The notes under the pieces are model-generated. The model was not told the DNA's origin, searched no databases, and worked only from the letters and a program-made list of their open reading frames with translations. A program made the position numbers and the translations under genes. From contig NZ_JAHEVJ010000003.1 in the NCBI RefSeq assembly GCF_018599245.1, positions 124,001 to 188,000 on the forward strand: 64,000 bases of DNA. Reading direction: 5' to 3'. The DNA is from Aliiroseovarius lamellibrachiae. GTDB taxonomy: Bacteria > Pseudomonadota > Alphaproteobacteria > Rhodobacterales > Rhodobacteraceae. Shown one piece after another: positions 41,309-50,061 of this stretch (within the stretch, counting starts at the first letter, position 1; every line of letters starts with the position of its first letter).

Positions 41309-42526
41309 TCACGCGGCCGATGTTTTTGCGGCGTCTTTGACATCGGCGGCACCATCCACCAGTGCTGCGGCGATAAACTCGAGCTCGGGCCGTTTCAGAC
41401 GCACGGGAAGCCGCGTGTCACAGGCGCGCATCAGCATATCGCGGGTTTGCGGCAACGGGCCTTGGTCGGGAATAAACTGCCAATTCCAAAAGGCCCGTGC
41501 ATTGTCTTCACTCAGGCCAAAAACCTGCACTGAAACACCGCGTTTCTTGGCGGCGAGCTGAAAGGCGATGGTCTCTTCGTCGGAAAAGCCAACCAGATTG
41601 AACTGAATGGAATCCGGCGCACGGGTTTCTGGTTCAAGCGGCGGGGGCACGTCCAGCCAAGGGCTTTGATTTAATAGGCCGGCCACATAATCATGATTGC
41701 GCAGCCCATCTGTGACCCGTCGTGTGAGTTCAGGGAGTTGGGGGCGGATGATGGCCGCCGACAGGTTGGACAGGCGGGTGTTATACAGCGGCAGCTTGTT
41801 TTGCCAACGCGCGAAGGCATCCGCCAGTTCGGATGAGTTTTCGCCCCGCGGTGTTTTGTGTTTCTTCCAATTGTGCTCATACGCGCCAGACATGATGACA
41901 GCACGGGCGGCAATCTCTGGGTCGTTGGTGATCATGATCCCGCCCTCGCCGGCGTTCAGCATCTTGTAGGATTGAAACGAGAAACAGCCAATTTTCCCGA
42001 TGGTGCCGATTTTTTTCCCATGCCAGAGTGTGCCAAGGGAATGGGCGGCATCTTCAATCACCGGAATATTTTGCGCCTCGCACAGGGTCATGATCGCATC
42101 CATATCAGAGGTATGGCCGCGCATATGGCTGATAATCACGGCGCCGACGTCTTGGGTCAGCTTGGCTTTGAAATCTTGCATGTCGATGCGGTAATTCGCG
42201 GTCACGTCCACCAAAACCGGCACGCAATCCGCATGAACAACCGATGACGGCACGGCCGCGAAGGTAAAGGCGGGGATGAGTACTTTGCTGTCGCGGGGAA
42301 GATCCAAGGCTTTGAGAGACAGAAACAGCGCGGCCGAACAGCTTGCAACGGCGAGCGCATATTTCGCCCCCATCAGCTCTGCAAACTCTGCCTCTAGCAG
42401 CGCAACTGGGGCATCAGAGGGCGCGGTGTATCGGAACAGATCACCAGAGGCGAGCAGACGGTCAATTTCTGCGCGGGCGGCATCGGGGATGGGTTCGGCG
42501 TCATAGACGTTTGGGGCAAGCGACAT
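41309..42526 (-). CDS. DegT/DnrJ/EryC1-family aminotransferase
   Basis: 405 residues from ATG 42526, preceded by AAAGGA; a longer reading to 42613 is rejected. A PLP-dependent fold type I enzyme: AVASCSAALFLSLKAL substrate-side loop, Asp159 in VIEDAAHSLG binding the PLP nitrogen, and Lys188 in CFSFQSYKMLNAGEGG forming the Schiff base. The family aminates keto-sugars or other carbonyls. Here it is next to a GS-like/GATase pair and an amino-acid transporter rather than a polysaccharide cluster, which favours an amine or amino-acid role. Substrate unknown. Confidence 0.87.
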   Translation of the reverse strand: MSLAPNVYDAEPIPDAARAEIDRLLASGDLFRYTAPSDAPVALLEAEFAELMGAKYALAVASCSAALFLSLKALDLPRDSKVLIPAFTFAAVPSSVVHADCVPVLVDVTANYRIDMQDFKAKLTQDVGAVIISHMRGHTSDMDAIMTLCEAQNIPVIEDAAHSLGTLWHGKKIGTIGKIGCFSFQSYKMLNAGEGGIMITNDPEIAARAVIMSGAYEHNWKKHKTPRGENSSELADAFARWQNKLPLYNTRLSNLSAAIIRPQLPELTRRVTDGLRNHDYVAGLLNQSPWLDVPPPLEPETRAPDSIQFNLVGFSDEETIAFQLAAKKRGVSVQVFGLSEDNARAFWNWQFIPDQGPLPQTRDMLMRACDTRLPVRLKRPELEFIAAALVDGAADVKDAAKTSAA

Positions 42527-42611
42527 GGCTGTTCCTTTTGACGTTTGGTCAATTTCGATATCCCAAAGAGACATTTCGGATATTCTAAAGAAAATCCCGC
42601 CATCATGCCAC

Positions 42612-42643
42612 AAAAAACCCCGCCGAACTGACGTGCGGCGGGG
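42612..42643 (-). terminator. Terminator of the GS-like gene
   Basis: CCCCGCCG (42618-42625) and CGGCGGGG (42636-42643) form a perfect 8-bp stem, followed on the minus strand by six T residues. It is 44 bp past the stop. Confidence 0.82.
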
Positions 42644-42686
42644 AGTTGCCCCCTTTTAGAGGGCGTTTGTCATGGATCTGTCCTGT

Positions 42687-44066
42687 TTAGACATTCAAAA
42701 GCAAATGTTCGCGTTCCCAAGGGCTGATCACTTGCAGAAATTCTTCGTATTCCGTGCGCTTTACGATGGAATAGACGCGGGCAAACTCTGGCCCCAACAC
42801 CTCATGCATCTTTTCAGACGCATCAAAGATATCGAGCGCCGTGTTCAAATCGCGCGAAATATCCTCTTCGCCCTCATAAGCATCGCCTTTGTAAAGCGCG
42901 CTGGGTTGCTCTTTTTCCAAGAGCCCAAGATAGCCTGCCGCCAAAGACGCCGCGATGCCAAGGTAGGGGTTGCAATCCATGCCCGCGATCCGGTTTTCGA
43001 CACGGCGCGCGTTGGGCGAGGACAGCGGCACGCGGATGCCCGTGGTTCGATTGTCGCGGCCCCATTCCAGATTGATCGGTGCGGCGTTGTCTTTCACATA
43101 GCGACGGTAGGAATTCACATAAGGGGCCAGCATGGCCACCGCTGCCGGCAGGTGGTTTTGCATGCCAGCGATAAAGTGGAAAAACGCATCGGTTTCGCCG
43201 CCATCGGCATCAGAGAAGATGTTTTTCCCGGTTTTGATGTCCAGCACCGAATGGTGGATATGCATCGCGGAACCGGGTTCTTCAGCAATCGGCTTGGCCA
43301 TGAAGGTGGCATAGCAATCGTGGCGCAGGGCGGCTTCGCGGATCAGGCGTTTGAAGAAAAACACCTCATCGGCCAGTTTGATCGGGTCGCCGTGGACCAG
43401 ATTGATTTCCAGCTGACCGGCGCCGCCCTCTTGGGTGATGCCGTCGATTTCAAACCCCTGCGCTTCGGCAAAGTCGTAAATGTCATCGATCACAGGGCCA
43501 AATTCGTCGACCGCGGTCATGGAATAGGCCTGACGCGCCGCAGCTGGGCGGCCAGACCGGCCCATCATTGGCTTGATCTTTTCAGCCGGGTCCAGATTTC
43601 GGGCAACGAGGTAAAATTCCATTTCCGGTGCAACAACAGGTTCCCACCCTTTGGCCCGATACAAATCCACAACGCGGCGCAGCACGTTGCGCGGTGAAAA
43701 TGGGATTGGTTCGCCATTCCGATCAAACGCGTCATGGATCACCTGAAGCGTCCAATCCCCGGTCCAGGGGGCGGCTTTTGCGGTGTCCATATCCGGGCGC
43801 AGGGTCATGTCCCGTTCAAGAAACCCTTCGTCGCCAGCGGCTTCGCCCCAATCCCCGGTGATGGTTTGGTAAAAGATGCTGTCGGGCAGGTGAAAGAAAT
43901 CCTGACGTCCAAATTTGGCTGCAGGTACGGCTTTACCACGCGCAATGCCGGGCAGATCCGAAATGATACATTCCACCTCGTCCAAGCGGTTCCCTTCGAG
44001 ATACTCCTGCGCGGCCTCTGGCAAATTGGCCATCCATGCGGTGTTTGTTTTGTTTTGGGCGCCCAT
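42687..44066 (-). CDS. Glutamine-synthetase-family ligase (probable gamma-glutamylpolyamine synthetase type)
   Basis: 459 residues from ATG 44066; a preceding GTG (44069) is less likely. The GS catalytic fold is clear: APEMEFYLV, EGGAGQLEINLVHGDP, GSAMHIHHSVLD with the His of the metal site, NRTTGIRVPLSS and RVENRIAGMDCNPYLGIAASLAAGYLG. Sequence features match the PuuA-type branch rather than the nitrogen-assimilation GlnA, as there is no adenylylation Tyr motif in the usual context. It probably joins glutamate to an amine. It is coupled by one-base overlap to the amidotransferase gene upstream. Confidence 0.9.
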   Translation of the reverse strand: MGAQNKTNTAWMANLPEAAQEYLEGNRLDEVECIISDLPGIARGKAVPAAKFGRQDFFHLPDSIFYQTITGDWGEAAGDEGFLERDMTLRPDMDTAKAAPWTGDWTLQVIHDAFDRNGEPIPFSPRNVLRRVVDLYRAKGWEPVVAPEMEFYLVARNLDPAEKIKPMMGRSGRPAAARQAYSMTAVDEFGPVIDDIYDFAEAQGFEIDGITQEGGAGQLEINLVHGDPIKLADEVFFFKRLIREAALRHDCYATFMAKPIAEEPGSAMHIHHSVLDIKTGKNIFSDADGGETDAFFHFIAGMQNHLPAAVAMLAPYVNSYRRYVKDNAAPINLEWGRDNRTTGIRVPLSSPNARRVENRIAGMDCNPYLGIAASLAAGYLGLLEKEQPSALYKGDAYEGEEDISRDLNTALDIFDASEKMHEVLGPEFARVYSIVKRTEYEEFLQVISPWEREHLLLNV

Positions 44067-44746
44067 CACTTGGCTCCTTTTTTCAACATCTCGGCCATGC
44101 GGTGTGCAAAACGTGCATTGTCCGTGGCGGTGTTTAAATTTTCGGTGGCGGTTGAGAGCAGCGCGTCGGGCACATTGCCCCGGCCGCGATGCTCAATCAG
44201 CCCGGCCACCAGTTCTGAGGTGAATTCGGGGTGCGGTTGAATGGTGAGGATCTGATCGCCATAAACCAGGGCCGCATTGGCGCAGAAATCGGTAGAGGCG
44301 ATCACTTCGGCCCCTTCGGGAAGCACCGTGACCTGATCCTGATGCCACGCGTTCAACGCCATTTTCTCATCGCCAAAGTCGTATTCCTGCCGGCCAACGG
44401 ACCAGCCGCCGTCGAATTTCTCAACCTTGCCACCAAGCGCCTGTGCGATGATCTGATGACCAAAACACACGCCGACCAAAGGCTGGCCTTTGTCGCGGAT
44501 GTCGCGCACCAGCTGTTCCAGCGGCGGGATCCAGTCGTGATCCTCATAGGCGCCGTATTTTGATCCTGTGATCAGCCAGCCATCGGCGGCGCCCAGGTCG
44601 GGGGGAAAGATGCCATCCACCACCGAGAAGATTTCAAAGTCAAAGCCATGTCCGCCCAAAAGGCGCGTGAACATTTCGCCGTAGTCTCCAACCGTTTCGC
44701 GCAGTTCATCGGGCGAATGGCCGGCTTGTAGGATGCCAATCCTCAT
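44066..44746 (-). CDS. Class I glutamine amidotransferase-like hydrolase
   Basis: 226 residues. The catalytic triad is visible: Cys94 in GVCFGHQIIAQALGG, His172 and Glu174 in IQPHPEFTSE. With the GS-like gene downstream in the same overlapping operon, it may act as a gamma-glutamyl-amide hydrolase (PuuD role) or supply ammonia. ATG 44746 is preceded by a perfect AAATTTGATCAAATTT palindrome that occupies the place where a ribosome-binding site would be, so no clear Shine-Dalgarno is seen. Confidence 0.88.
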   Translation of the reverse strand: MRIGILQAGHSPDELRETVGDYGEMFTRLLGGHGFDFEIFSVVDGIFPPDLGAADGWLITGSKYGAYEDHDWIPPLEQLVRDIRDKGQPLVGVCFGHQIIAQALGGKVEKFDGGWSVGRQEYDFGDEKMALNAWHQDQVTVLPEGAEVIASTDFCANAALVYGDQILTIQPHPEFTSELVAGLIEHRGRGNVPDALLSTATENLNTATDNARFAHRMAEMLKKGAK

Positions 44747-44754
44747 GAGTCACC

Positions 44755-44770
44755 AAATTTGATCAAATTT
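44755..44770. promoter_or_regulatory. 16-bp perfect palindrome at the GATase-GS operon promoter
   Basis: AAATTTGATCAAATTT lies 9-24 bases before the GATase start. A regulator bound here would block transcription or translation start. No regulator gene is adjacent, although two amine-related transcription units flank it. Confidence 0.6.
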
Positions 44771-44975
44771 TACATCGCCAGCCTAGAGGAGCCCCTGTGG
44801 TGGGGCAAGGGGCATTCCGTCAGAAAAGAGAAATAGTGGTAAGATATTGCAAAGTATAAGTAAATTTACAATCTAAGCCGAAGAGTTACCGCGTCTCGCC
44901 AAAGACATGAGGGGACCGGGGACGGAAAACATCCCCCTCCGCAGACCTATCCACAGCAAAACACCGGTTGGTAAA

Positions 44976-45782
44976 TTACCGAAATATGTTGAACTTTACC
45001 CGGACCTTCTTGCGACGCTCTTGGGGCAAATGGCGGTTCAAATGCTTGTTTGCCGCGCCGAAGATTGTGATCACCACCAAGGTCAGCAGGATGAAATAGA
45101 AGGCAAGGATCGGATAAGGCACAAAGGGGTTGAAGGTCTTATCCGCAAAATAGCTTGCGTAATACAACGCATCCCCACGTTGCTGCCAAACCGGAAAGCT
45201 TGAGAAAGACACAAGCGCGGTTGCGTGGAACAAAAAGATCGCTTCGTTGGTATAAGACGGCCACGCAAGGCGCAGCATTGTTGGCCATGTGATCCGCTTA
45301 AACCGGGTCCACCCCATGATGCCATACGCGTCCGCCGCTTCCAGATCGCCTTTGGGGATGGAGCGCAAAGCGCCATAAAAGATCTCTGCTGAATAAGCGG
45401 AGGTGTTGCAAAAGAGAACAAGTGTCGCCCCCAACCAAGACGCGGTCAGCGGTTGCAACGCAGGCACGCTTTGTTTCAGCGATAAAAACACCGCGTAGGC
45501 AAAGAAGAACTGGATGAACAGGGGGGATCCGCGAAACACATAGATAAAGAACTCCGCCGGTTTGCGTAGCCATTTGTTCTCGCTGTTTTTCGCCATTGCC
45601 AGTCCAGTTGCGGCGAAAAAACCAAAGAGGATCGCAACCAATCCGTAATAGATGTTCCAGATCATTCCAGACCCGATCAGGGTGAAATGCTCGCACAACG
45701 TAAAATCTGTGCGTGGCAGCATGCGTTCGCCGTAACCGATGGACCGAAAGGCAAAGTTCTGGATGGTCTCTGTGCAGCTCAT
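44976..45782 (-). CDS. Polar amino-acid ABC transporter permease, second subunit
   Basis: 268 residues with five or so membrane spans and the permease EAA loop around AADAYGIMGWTRFKRITWPTMLRLAWPS, matching HisM-type subunits. It overlaps the upstream permease gene by 4 bp (ATGA). Last gene of the operon; no convincing terminator follows. It forms the inner-membrane channel with its partner for a basic or polar amino acid. Confidence 0.9.
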   Translation of the reverse strand: MSCTETIQNFAFRSIGYGERMLPRTDFTLCEHFTLIGSGMIWNIYYGLVAILFGFFAATGLAMAKNSENKWLRKPAEFFIYVFRGSPLFIQFFFAYAVFLSLKQSVPALQPLTASWLGATLVLFCNTSAYSAEIFYGALRSIPKGDLEAADAYGIMGWTRFKRITWPTMLRLAWPSYTNEAIFLFHATALVSFSSFPVWQQRGDALYYASYFADKTFNPFVPYPILAFYFILLTLVVITIFGAANKHLNRHLPQERRKKVRVKFNIFR

Positions 45783-46663
45783 TGTGCGGCTTTCCTTTGG
45801 GCTTCTCCGGCGGCCGTGGCTTGGCCGTGGGACAGGCGGGCAGAGATGCGTTTGAACACGCGTTCTGACAGGCTGGTAAAGGCAAGGTAAAACACCAAAA
45901 GCCCAAAGAAATACTGCATATGCCAGTTGCCGTGCGGATAATCAGAGAATTTGGCGGTTTTGGTCGCCCCCAATTCGCGCGCCCAATAGACCACGTCTTC
46001 GACCCCAAGCAGGAACAAAAGCGGTGTGGCCTTGATCAGGATCATCCACAGATTTGACAGGCCGGGCAGGGCATAGGTCCACATTTGTGGCACCAGAATG
46101 CGCCAAAAGGTCTGGCGATGGGACATGCCGTAGGCCTCGGCCGTTTCCAATTGCGCACGGGGAACCGCACGCATCGCGCCATACAAGACATTTGCGGCGA
46201 AGGCGCCAAACACAATCGCAAAGGTCAGCACGGCCAGCGAGAACCCGTATGCTTCGTGGATCCATTGCGGCGAGCTGGACAGAGGCAGTTTGGCCGCGTC
46301 ACACACAATGAAATCGCTGCCCTGGCGGATCGGTTGATCCCAGTCTGGGCATTTCACCTTGTGGCGCATCCACTCAAACGCTTGGTCCAAGGCGATCACG
46401 AAAAACAGGAAAAAGGCAATGTCCGGTACGCCGCGTACAATCGCGGTATAGCTTTTGCCCAGCCAGCGAATGGGGGCAATGCGCGCACGGGCGGCAGAGG
46501 CCCCCGCAAATCCGAATAATAATGCCACCGGAGCGGTGATTGCCAACAGCGCCAAGACCGTGCCGAATGAGGCATAGAAAGACATATGCTTGCCTGTGGT
46601 CAGGTAGCAGGACAGCCATTTCAGGCCATCTAATGTCGAAGGATCGGTGCAGTAGGAAAACAT
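45779..46663 (-). CDS. Polar amino-acid ABC transporter permease, first subunit
   Basis: 294 residues, HisQ-type. EAA loop at ETAEAYGMSHRQTFWRILVPQMWTYALPG. A periplasmic loop of about 50 residues with two cysteines (MRHKVKCPDWDQP ... FIVCDAAK) is longer than in enteric HisQ and could form a disulfide. It is separated from the binding-protein gene upstream by a hairpin that probably attenuates read-through. ATG 46663 has no strong ribosome-binding site. Confidence 0.9.
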   Translation of the reverse strand: MFSYCTDPSTLDGLKWLSCYLTTGKHMSFYASFGTVLALLAITAPVALLFGFAGASAARARIAPIRWLGKSYTAIVRGVPDIAFFLFFVIALDQAFEWMRHKVKCPDWDQPIRQGSDFIVCDAAKLPLSSSPQWIHEAYGFSLAVLTFAIVFGAFAANVLYGAMRAVPRAQLETAEAYGMSHRQTFWRILVPQMWTYALPGLSNLWMILIKATPLLFLLGVEDVVYWARELGATKTAKFSDYPHGNWHMQYFFGLLVFYLAFTSLSERVFKRISARLSHGQATAAGEAQRKAAQ

Positions 46664-46740
46664 CGCAAGAACCGGATGGAAAGGGGCTTTGGTCTTCTGT
46701 TTCGGGCGCGAAACATCATACGTGGGCCGGGTGAAAAATA

Positions 46741-46764
46741 GGGCCCGCCCAAAAGGGCAGGCCC
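46741..46764 (-). terminator. Attenuating hairpin between the binding-protein and permease genes
   Basis: GGGCCCGCCC-AAAA-GGGCAGGCCC forms a 10-bp stem with one mismatch, and on the minus strand is followed by TATTTTTC. Such hairpins usually raise binding-protein output over permease output. Confidence 0.7.
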
Positions 46765-46785
46765 CGGTGTTTACAAAGGGTCAGA

Positions 46786-47496
46786 TTACCACTGTGTGGA
46801 CACTTCCCATTTGGCGATCAGCGTGTTCAGCGAGCCGTCGTCTTTCATCGACTGGATGGCAGCATCAAACTTGGCGCGCAGCTCAGGATCGCTTTCGCGC
46901 AGGCCCATGCCAACGCCGCCGCCAATGGCTTCCATACGCTCAAGCATCACCAGGCCGTCTTGGCCAACCATGGTGTCGAGAAAGCTTTTGTCGGCCAGAA
47001 CCGCGTCAGCTTCGCCGTTTTTCACAGCGGCAACAGTTTCTTCCGGGGTCGCAAATTCAACCAATGTCCAACCCTGGGCGGCGACAAAGCCTGCCTGAAT
47101 GGTGGTGGCTTGGGCCGCAATAACGCCGCTTTCCAAGTTCACGTCAGCTGACATGGCCGCATAAGCCGATGGGTCAGCTGGGGTATAAGCTTGTGTGAAA
47201 TCAATGACTTCGTCGCGCTCTGGTGTGATCGACATGCCCGCAATGATGGTGTCGTAGTTTGAGGATACGAGGTTCGGGATAATGCTGTCCCACTCGTTTT
47301 TCACCCAAGTACACTCCAGCTCTGCGCGTTTGCACAGCTCATCGCCCAGCTCGCGCTCAAAACCGTCAATCTCACCGGCGTCGTTCACAAAGTTCCACGG
47401 TGCATAGGCGCCTTCGGTGCCCATACGTACGGTGTCTGCCATGGCAAAGCTGGCGGTCATGGCCAGTGCCGTTGTGGTCAGGATCAGTTTTTTCAT
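46786..47496 (-). CDS. Periplasmic amino-acid binding protein, HisJ/ArgT family
   Basis: 236 residues. Signal peptide MKKLILTTTALAMTASFAMA precedes the mature protein. Family landmarks: RMGTEGAYAPWNFVNDAGEIDGFERELGDELC, WDSIIPNLVSSNYDTIIAGMSITPERDEVIDFTQAY, and DAVLADKSFLD. HisJ-like proteins with the WDSIIPNL motif tend to bind lysine, arginine, ornithine or histidine, so a basic amino acid is the best guess. ATG 47496 follows AAGGGAGAG. Confidence 0.92.
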   Translation of the reverse strand: MKKLILTTTALAMTASFAMADTVRMGTEGAYAPWNFVNDAGEIDGFERELGDELCKRAELECTWVKNEWDSIIPNLVSSNYDTIIAGMSITPERDEVIDFTQAYTPADPSAYAAMSADVNLESGVIAAQATTIQAGFVAAQGWTLVEFATPEETVAAVKNGEADAVLADKSFLDTMVGQDGLVMLERMEAIGGGVGMGLRESDPELRAKFDAAIQSMKDDGSLNTLIAKWEVSTQW

Positions 47497-47536
47497 TCTC
47501 GTCTCTCCCTTAAGAATACTGTTTCATTCGTGTTGG

Positions 47537-48355
47537 TTAGTTCGGTTGCGAATGCGACAGGAATTGCTTCAGCCGCTCGCTTTTCGGATTGCCAAAAAGC
47601 TCATCCGGGGCACCTTCTTCTTCGATCAGGCCTTGATGCAGGAACACAACGTGGTCCGATACATCCGCCGCCATGCGCATATCATGGGTCACAATCATCA
47701 TTGTCCGCCCTTCAGCGGCAAGATCTTTGATGACCTTCACCACCTCTTGTTCAAGCTCAGGATCGAGCGCAGAAGTGGGTTCGTCAAACAACAGCGCGCG
47801 CGGCTCCATGCACAACGCCCGTGCAATCGCGGCGCGTTGCTGTTGACCGCCGGACAATTGCGACGGCCACATCTCGCATTTGTCGCCAATGCCCACTTTG
47901 TCCAGGTAAAACCGGGCCTTTTCTTCAACGTCTGCTTTGTCCCGGCCCAGAACCGTTACGGGCGCTTCCATTACATTTTGTAGAATGGACAGATGCGACC
48001 ATAGATTAAACTGTTGAAACACCATCGAAAGATTGGTGCGGATGCGGGTGATCTGATGGCGGTCCGATGGGTGGCGATCCAGCCCATGGCCGTGCCAGGT
48101 GATCGGCTCGCCTTCGAAAAAGATGTCGCCTTGTTGGCTGTCTTCCAAAAGATTGGCACAGCGCAGCAGCGTGGATTTGCCAGAGCCGGACGATCCGATC
48201 AGTGAAATCACATGCCCGCGTGGCGCGACCATATCGACGCCTTTCAGGACCTCAAGCGCACCATAGCTTTTATGCAGGTCACGAATCTCGATCACAGGGG
48301 TGTCGACCGCAGCGTTGGCGGAAGTGTCGGCAGCAAGTGGCGTGTCTGGGGTCAC
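47537..48355 (-). CDS. Polar amino-acid ABC transporter ATPase
   Basis: 272 residues, GTG start at 48355 with a long Ala/Thr-rich N terminus (about 20 residues before VIEIRDLHKSYG). Walker A GSSGSGKST, Q-loop VFQQFNLW, signature LSGGQQQR, Walker B ALLFDEPTSALDPE and switch His in IVTHDMRMA are all present. It is the HisP/GlnQ-type ATPase driving the transporter encoded downstream. First gene of the operon; the start codon is not certain because no clear ribosome-binding site precedes it. Confidence 0.92.
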   Translation of the reverse strand: MTPDTPLAADTSANAAVDTPVIEIRDLHKSYGALEVLKGVDMVAPRGHVISLIGSSGSGKSTLLRCANLLEDSQQGDIFFEGEPITWHGHGLDRHPSDRHQITRIRTNLSMVFQQFNLWSHLSILQNVMEAPVTVLGRDKADVEEKARFYLDKVGIGDKCEMWPSQLSGGQQQRAAIARALCMEPRALLFDEPTSALDPELEQEVVKVIKDLAAEGRTMMIVTHDMRMAADVSDHVVFLHQGLIEEEGAPDELFGNPKSERLKQFLSHSQPN

Positions 48356-48541
48356 AGAATGGGTCCGGGATTATGTGTCATTGGCAAAGGAGTAGGGCGC
48401 AATTTTTTTGCAATTGCAACGGCGAAAAGACGTGGTCCTAGGGTAAGCTTGGGCAGAGTGGCGAAAAATCCGACGATTTGTCAGGGGGATGCGTCGCGGC
48501 CCTGACCCAGACGCGTCAAACGTGCCGTTTGGGAAAACTGT

Positions 48542-48979
48542 TCAACCCGCATTGCCGCGCAGACGTGCCAGGTTCGAATCGCGATCATTCACGCCCAGCA
48601 GCCCCGCAATCAACCGCATCAACGCGTCTTCTTCTTCGGCCCGTGTGCCATCTGCCAGCACCACAGACCACGCGGCCTCGATCACTGTAATGCGATCCTC
48701 ATGAGGAACAGCATCTTTGATGGCGCGGGTAAAGCGGACCGTGTCAGGGGCTTGGCTCTCGAACACTTCTGCCTCTTGACGCAGGGCTTTTGTTGCGGCC
48801 TCGTCCAGCCCGTATCGCCGGGCAAGGGCGGTATCAATCGCGGCAATCTCTACGGCGGCATATTCACCATCAGACCGTGCCAAACGCACCAATAGGGCCG
48901 ACAGCGCAAGGCGTGCATCCTCAGCGTTCAACGGGGCAGGGGCGGGGGCAAAAAGGCGGTCGAAAAGAGAGCTAAGCAT
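48542..48979 (-). CDS. TerB-like protein, first copy
   Basis: 145 residues from ATG 48979 (MLSSLFDRLFAPA); a longer reading to 49051 is rejected. All-helical domain with the TerB (tellurite-resistance B / DjlA-like) pattern: LALSALLVRLARSDGEYAAVEIAAIDTALARRYGL, EDRITVIEAAWSVVLADGTRAEEEDALMRLIAGLLGV, in which repeated Asp-Gly acidic loops resemble a metal site. A closely related gene lies 1 kb away (49544-49978). Function unknown in this setting. Confidence 0.82.
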   Translation of the reverse strand: MLSSLFDRLFAPAPAPLNAEDARLALSALLVRLARSDGEYAAVEIAAIDTALARRYGLDEAATKALRQEAEVFESQAPDTVRFTRAIKDAVPHEDRITVIEAAWSVVLADGTRAEEEDALMRLIAGLLGVNDRDSNLARLRGNAG

Positions 48980-49106
48980 GGGGAAGATATAAGGCCTTAT
49001 GAGAGGAAGGGAAAAGGGCGGCACCCATTTTTCGCCGCCAAATCCCGTCATTTTATCGTGAAGGTCGTGTGGTTATTGGGCGAAAACCATGTGGATTGCC
49101 CCGGAA

Positions 49107-49412
49107 TTAACCAAGATAACCTTCAATAATGATCAAGTCGCCGGTGCTGACCGGGTCACGAAATGCTTTGGCCGCTTGATAGATCTCGCTGTGATAGCAG
49201 GCTTTGGCATCGGCAAAGCTGGGGAATTCGATCACCACATTGCGCGAACGGGCTGTGCCCTCGACGCTTTCGTATTCCCCGCCGCGGACCAGAAATTTGG
49301 CATTATACTGCGCAAAAGCCGGGCCATTGGCGGCGATGTATTTCTTGTACGCGTCAAGATCGCTGACCTCGATCCGCCCGATCCAATACCCTTTGGCGGT
49401 TTCATCTGCCAT
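49107..49412 (-). CDS. DUF1330-family protein
   Basis: 101 residues from ATG 49412, because AAGGAG lies 8 bases upstream; a GTG 9 bases earlier is too close to that site. The single ferredoxin-like dimeric alpha/beta-barrel fold of DUF1330 is shown by GYWIGRIEVSDLDAYKKYIAANGPAFAQYNAKFLVRGGEYESVEG and FPSFADAKACYHSEIYQAAKAFR. No known reaction. It sits between two TerB-like genes on the same strand but is separately spaced. Confidence 0.88.
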   Translation of the reverse strand: MADETAKGYWIGRIEVSDLDAYKKYIAANGPAFAQYNAKFLVRGGEYESVEGTARSRNVVIEFPSFADAKACYHSEIYQAAKAFRDPVSTGDLIIIEGYLG

Positions 49413-49543
49413 ATTTTGCACTCCTTCATGGAACCGTGTTTCGCAGGCGTGTTGTCAAACGGCGGCAGGCTGGCGTCAATCACAAATCACAAATCACAAC
49501 CTGGACCTTGGCGCCGGAATGACGGCATCAGGTTTTGTGTGGC

Positions 49544-49978
49544 CTAGGTCTCTGCGGGGCGCGTGCGTTTCACCTCTTCGGCAGAAAGGCCAATGGCCTT
49601 GGCCACATGGGCGACAAAGCATGCCTCTTCTTCGCGCACGACCCCATCAGCGACGGACACTTGCCAAAGGGCGCTCAGCATGGCCATTCGGTGATCATGG
49701 GTCAGATGATCTGTGACCAATTGGGTTAAGGTGTCGGTGTCAGGGGCCTCGGCTTCTAGTTTTTCACAGGTCGCGCGTGTTTTGGCGGCTTCGACGACAT
49801 TCATGGCCCGATGTTTTACAAAAAGCCGGTCGATCCGCGCGATCTCTTCAACGGCGTAATGCTGGTCTGCTTTTGCCAGGCGCACCAAAAGCACGCCCAT
49901 CGCCAACTCCGCGTCCAGCTCCGGCAAAGCCACGCCCCTTGGCTGTTTTTTGAATTTCTGAAAAAAGTCTGACAGCAT
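49544..49978 (-). CDS. TerB-like protein, second copy
   Basis: 144 residues, ATG 49978. It is paralogous to the 48542-48979 product: MGVLLVRLAKADQHYAVEEIARIDRLF vs LSALLVRLARSDGEYAAVEIAAIDTAL, and SALWQVSVADGVVREEEACFVAHVAKAIGL vs EAAWSVVLADGTRAEEEDALMRLIAGLLGV. The upstream Cys-containing linker (ATCEKLEAEAPDTDTL) differs. The duplicated helical domains may heterodimerise. Function unknown. Confidence 0.82.
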   Translation of the reverse strand: MLSDFFQKFKKQPRGVALPELDAELAMGVLLVRLAKADQHYAVEEIARIDRLFVKHRAMNVVEAAKTRATCEKLEAEAPDTDTLTQLVTDHLTHDHRMAMLSALWQVSVADGVVREEEACFVAHVAKAIGLSAEEVKRTRPAET

Positions 49979-50061
49979 GCAATTCCCCCCTCAATCGTGA
50001 TGGCGACGTTACCCAGAGGAGGCCGTGACGACAAGGGGCTGCAGGGCGGCGGTGCGCTATG

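Noticed and set aside
49478-49498. Three 7-bp AATCACA copies
   Set aside because: Too few and too short to separate from chance; no flanking conservation.
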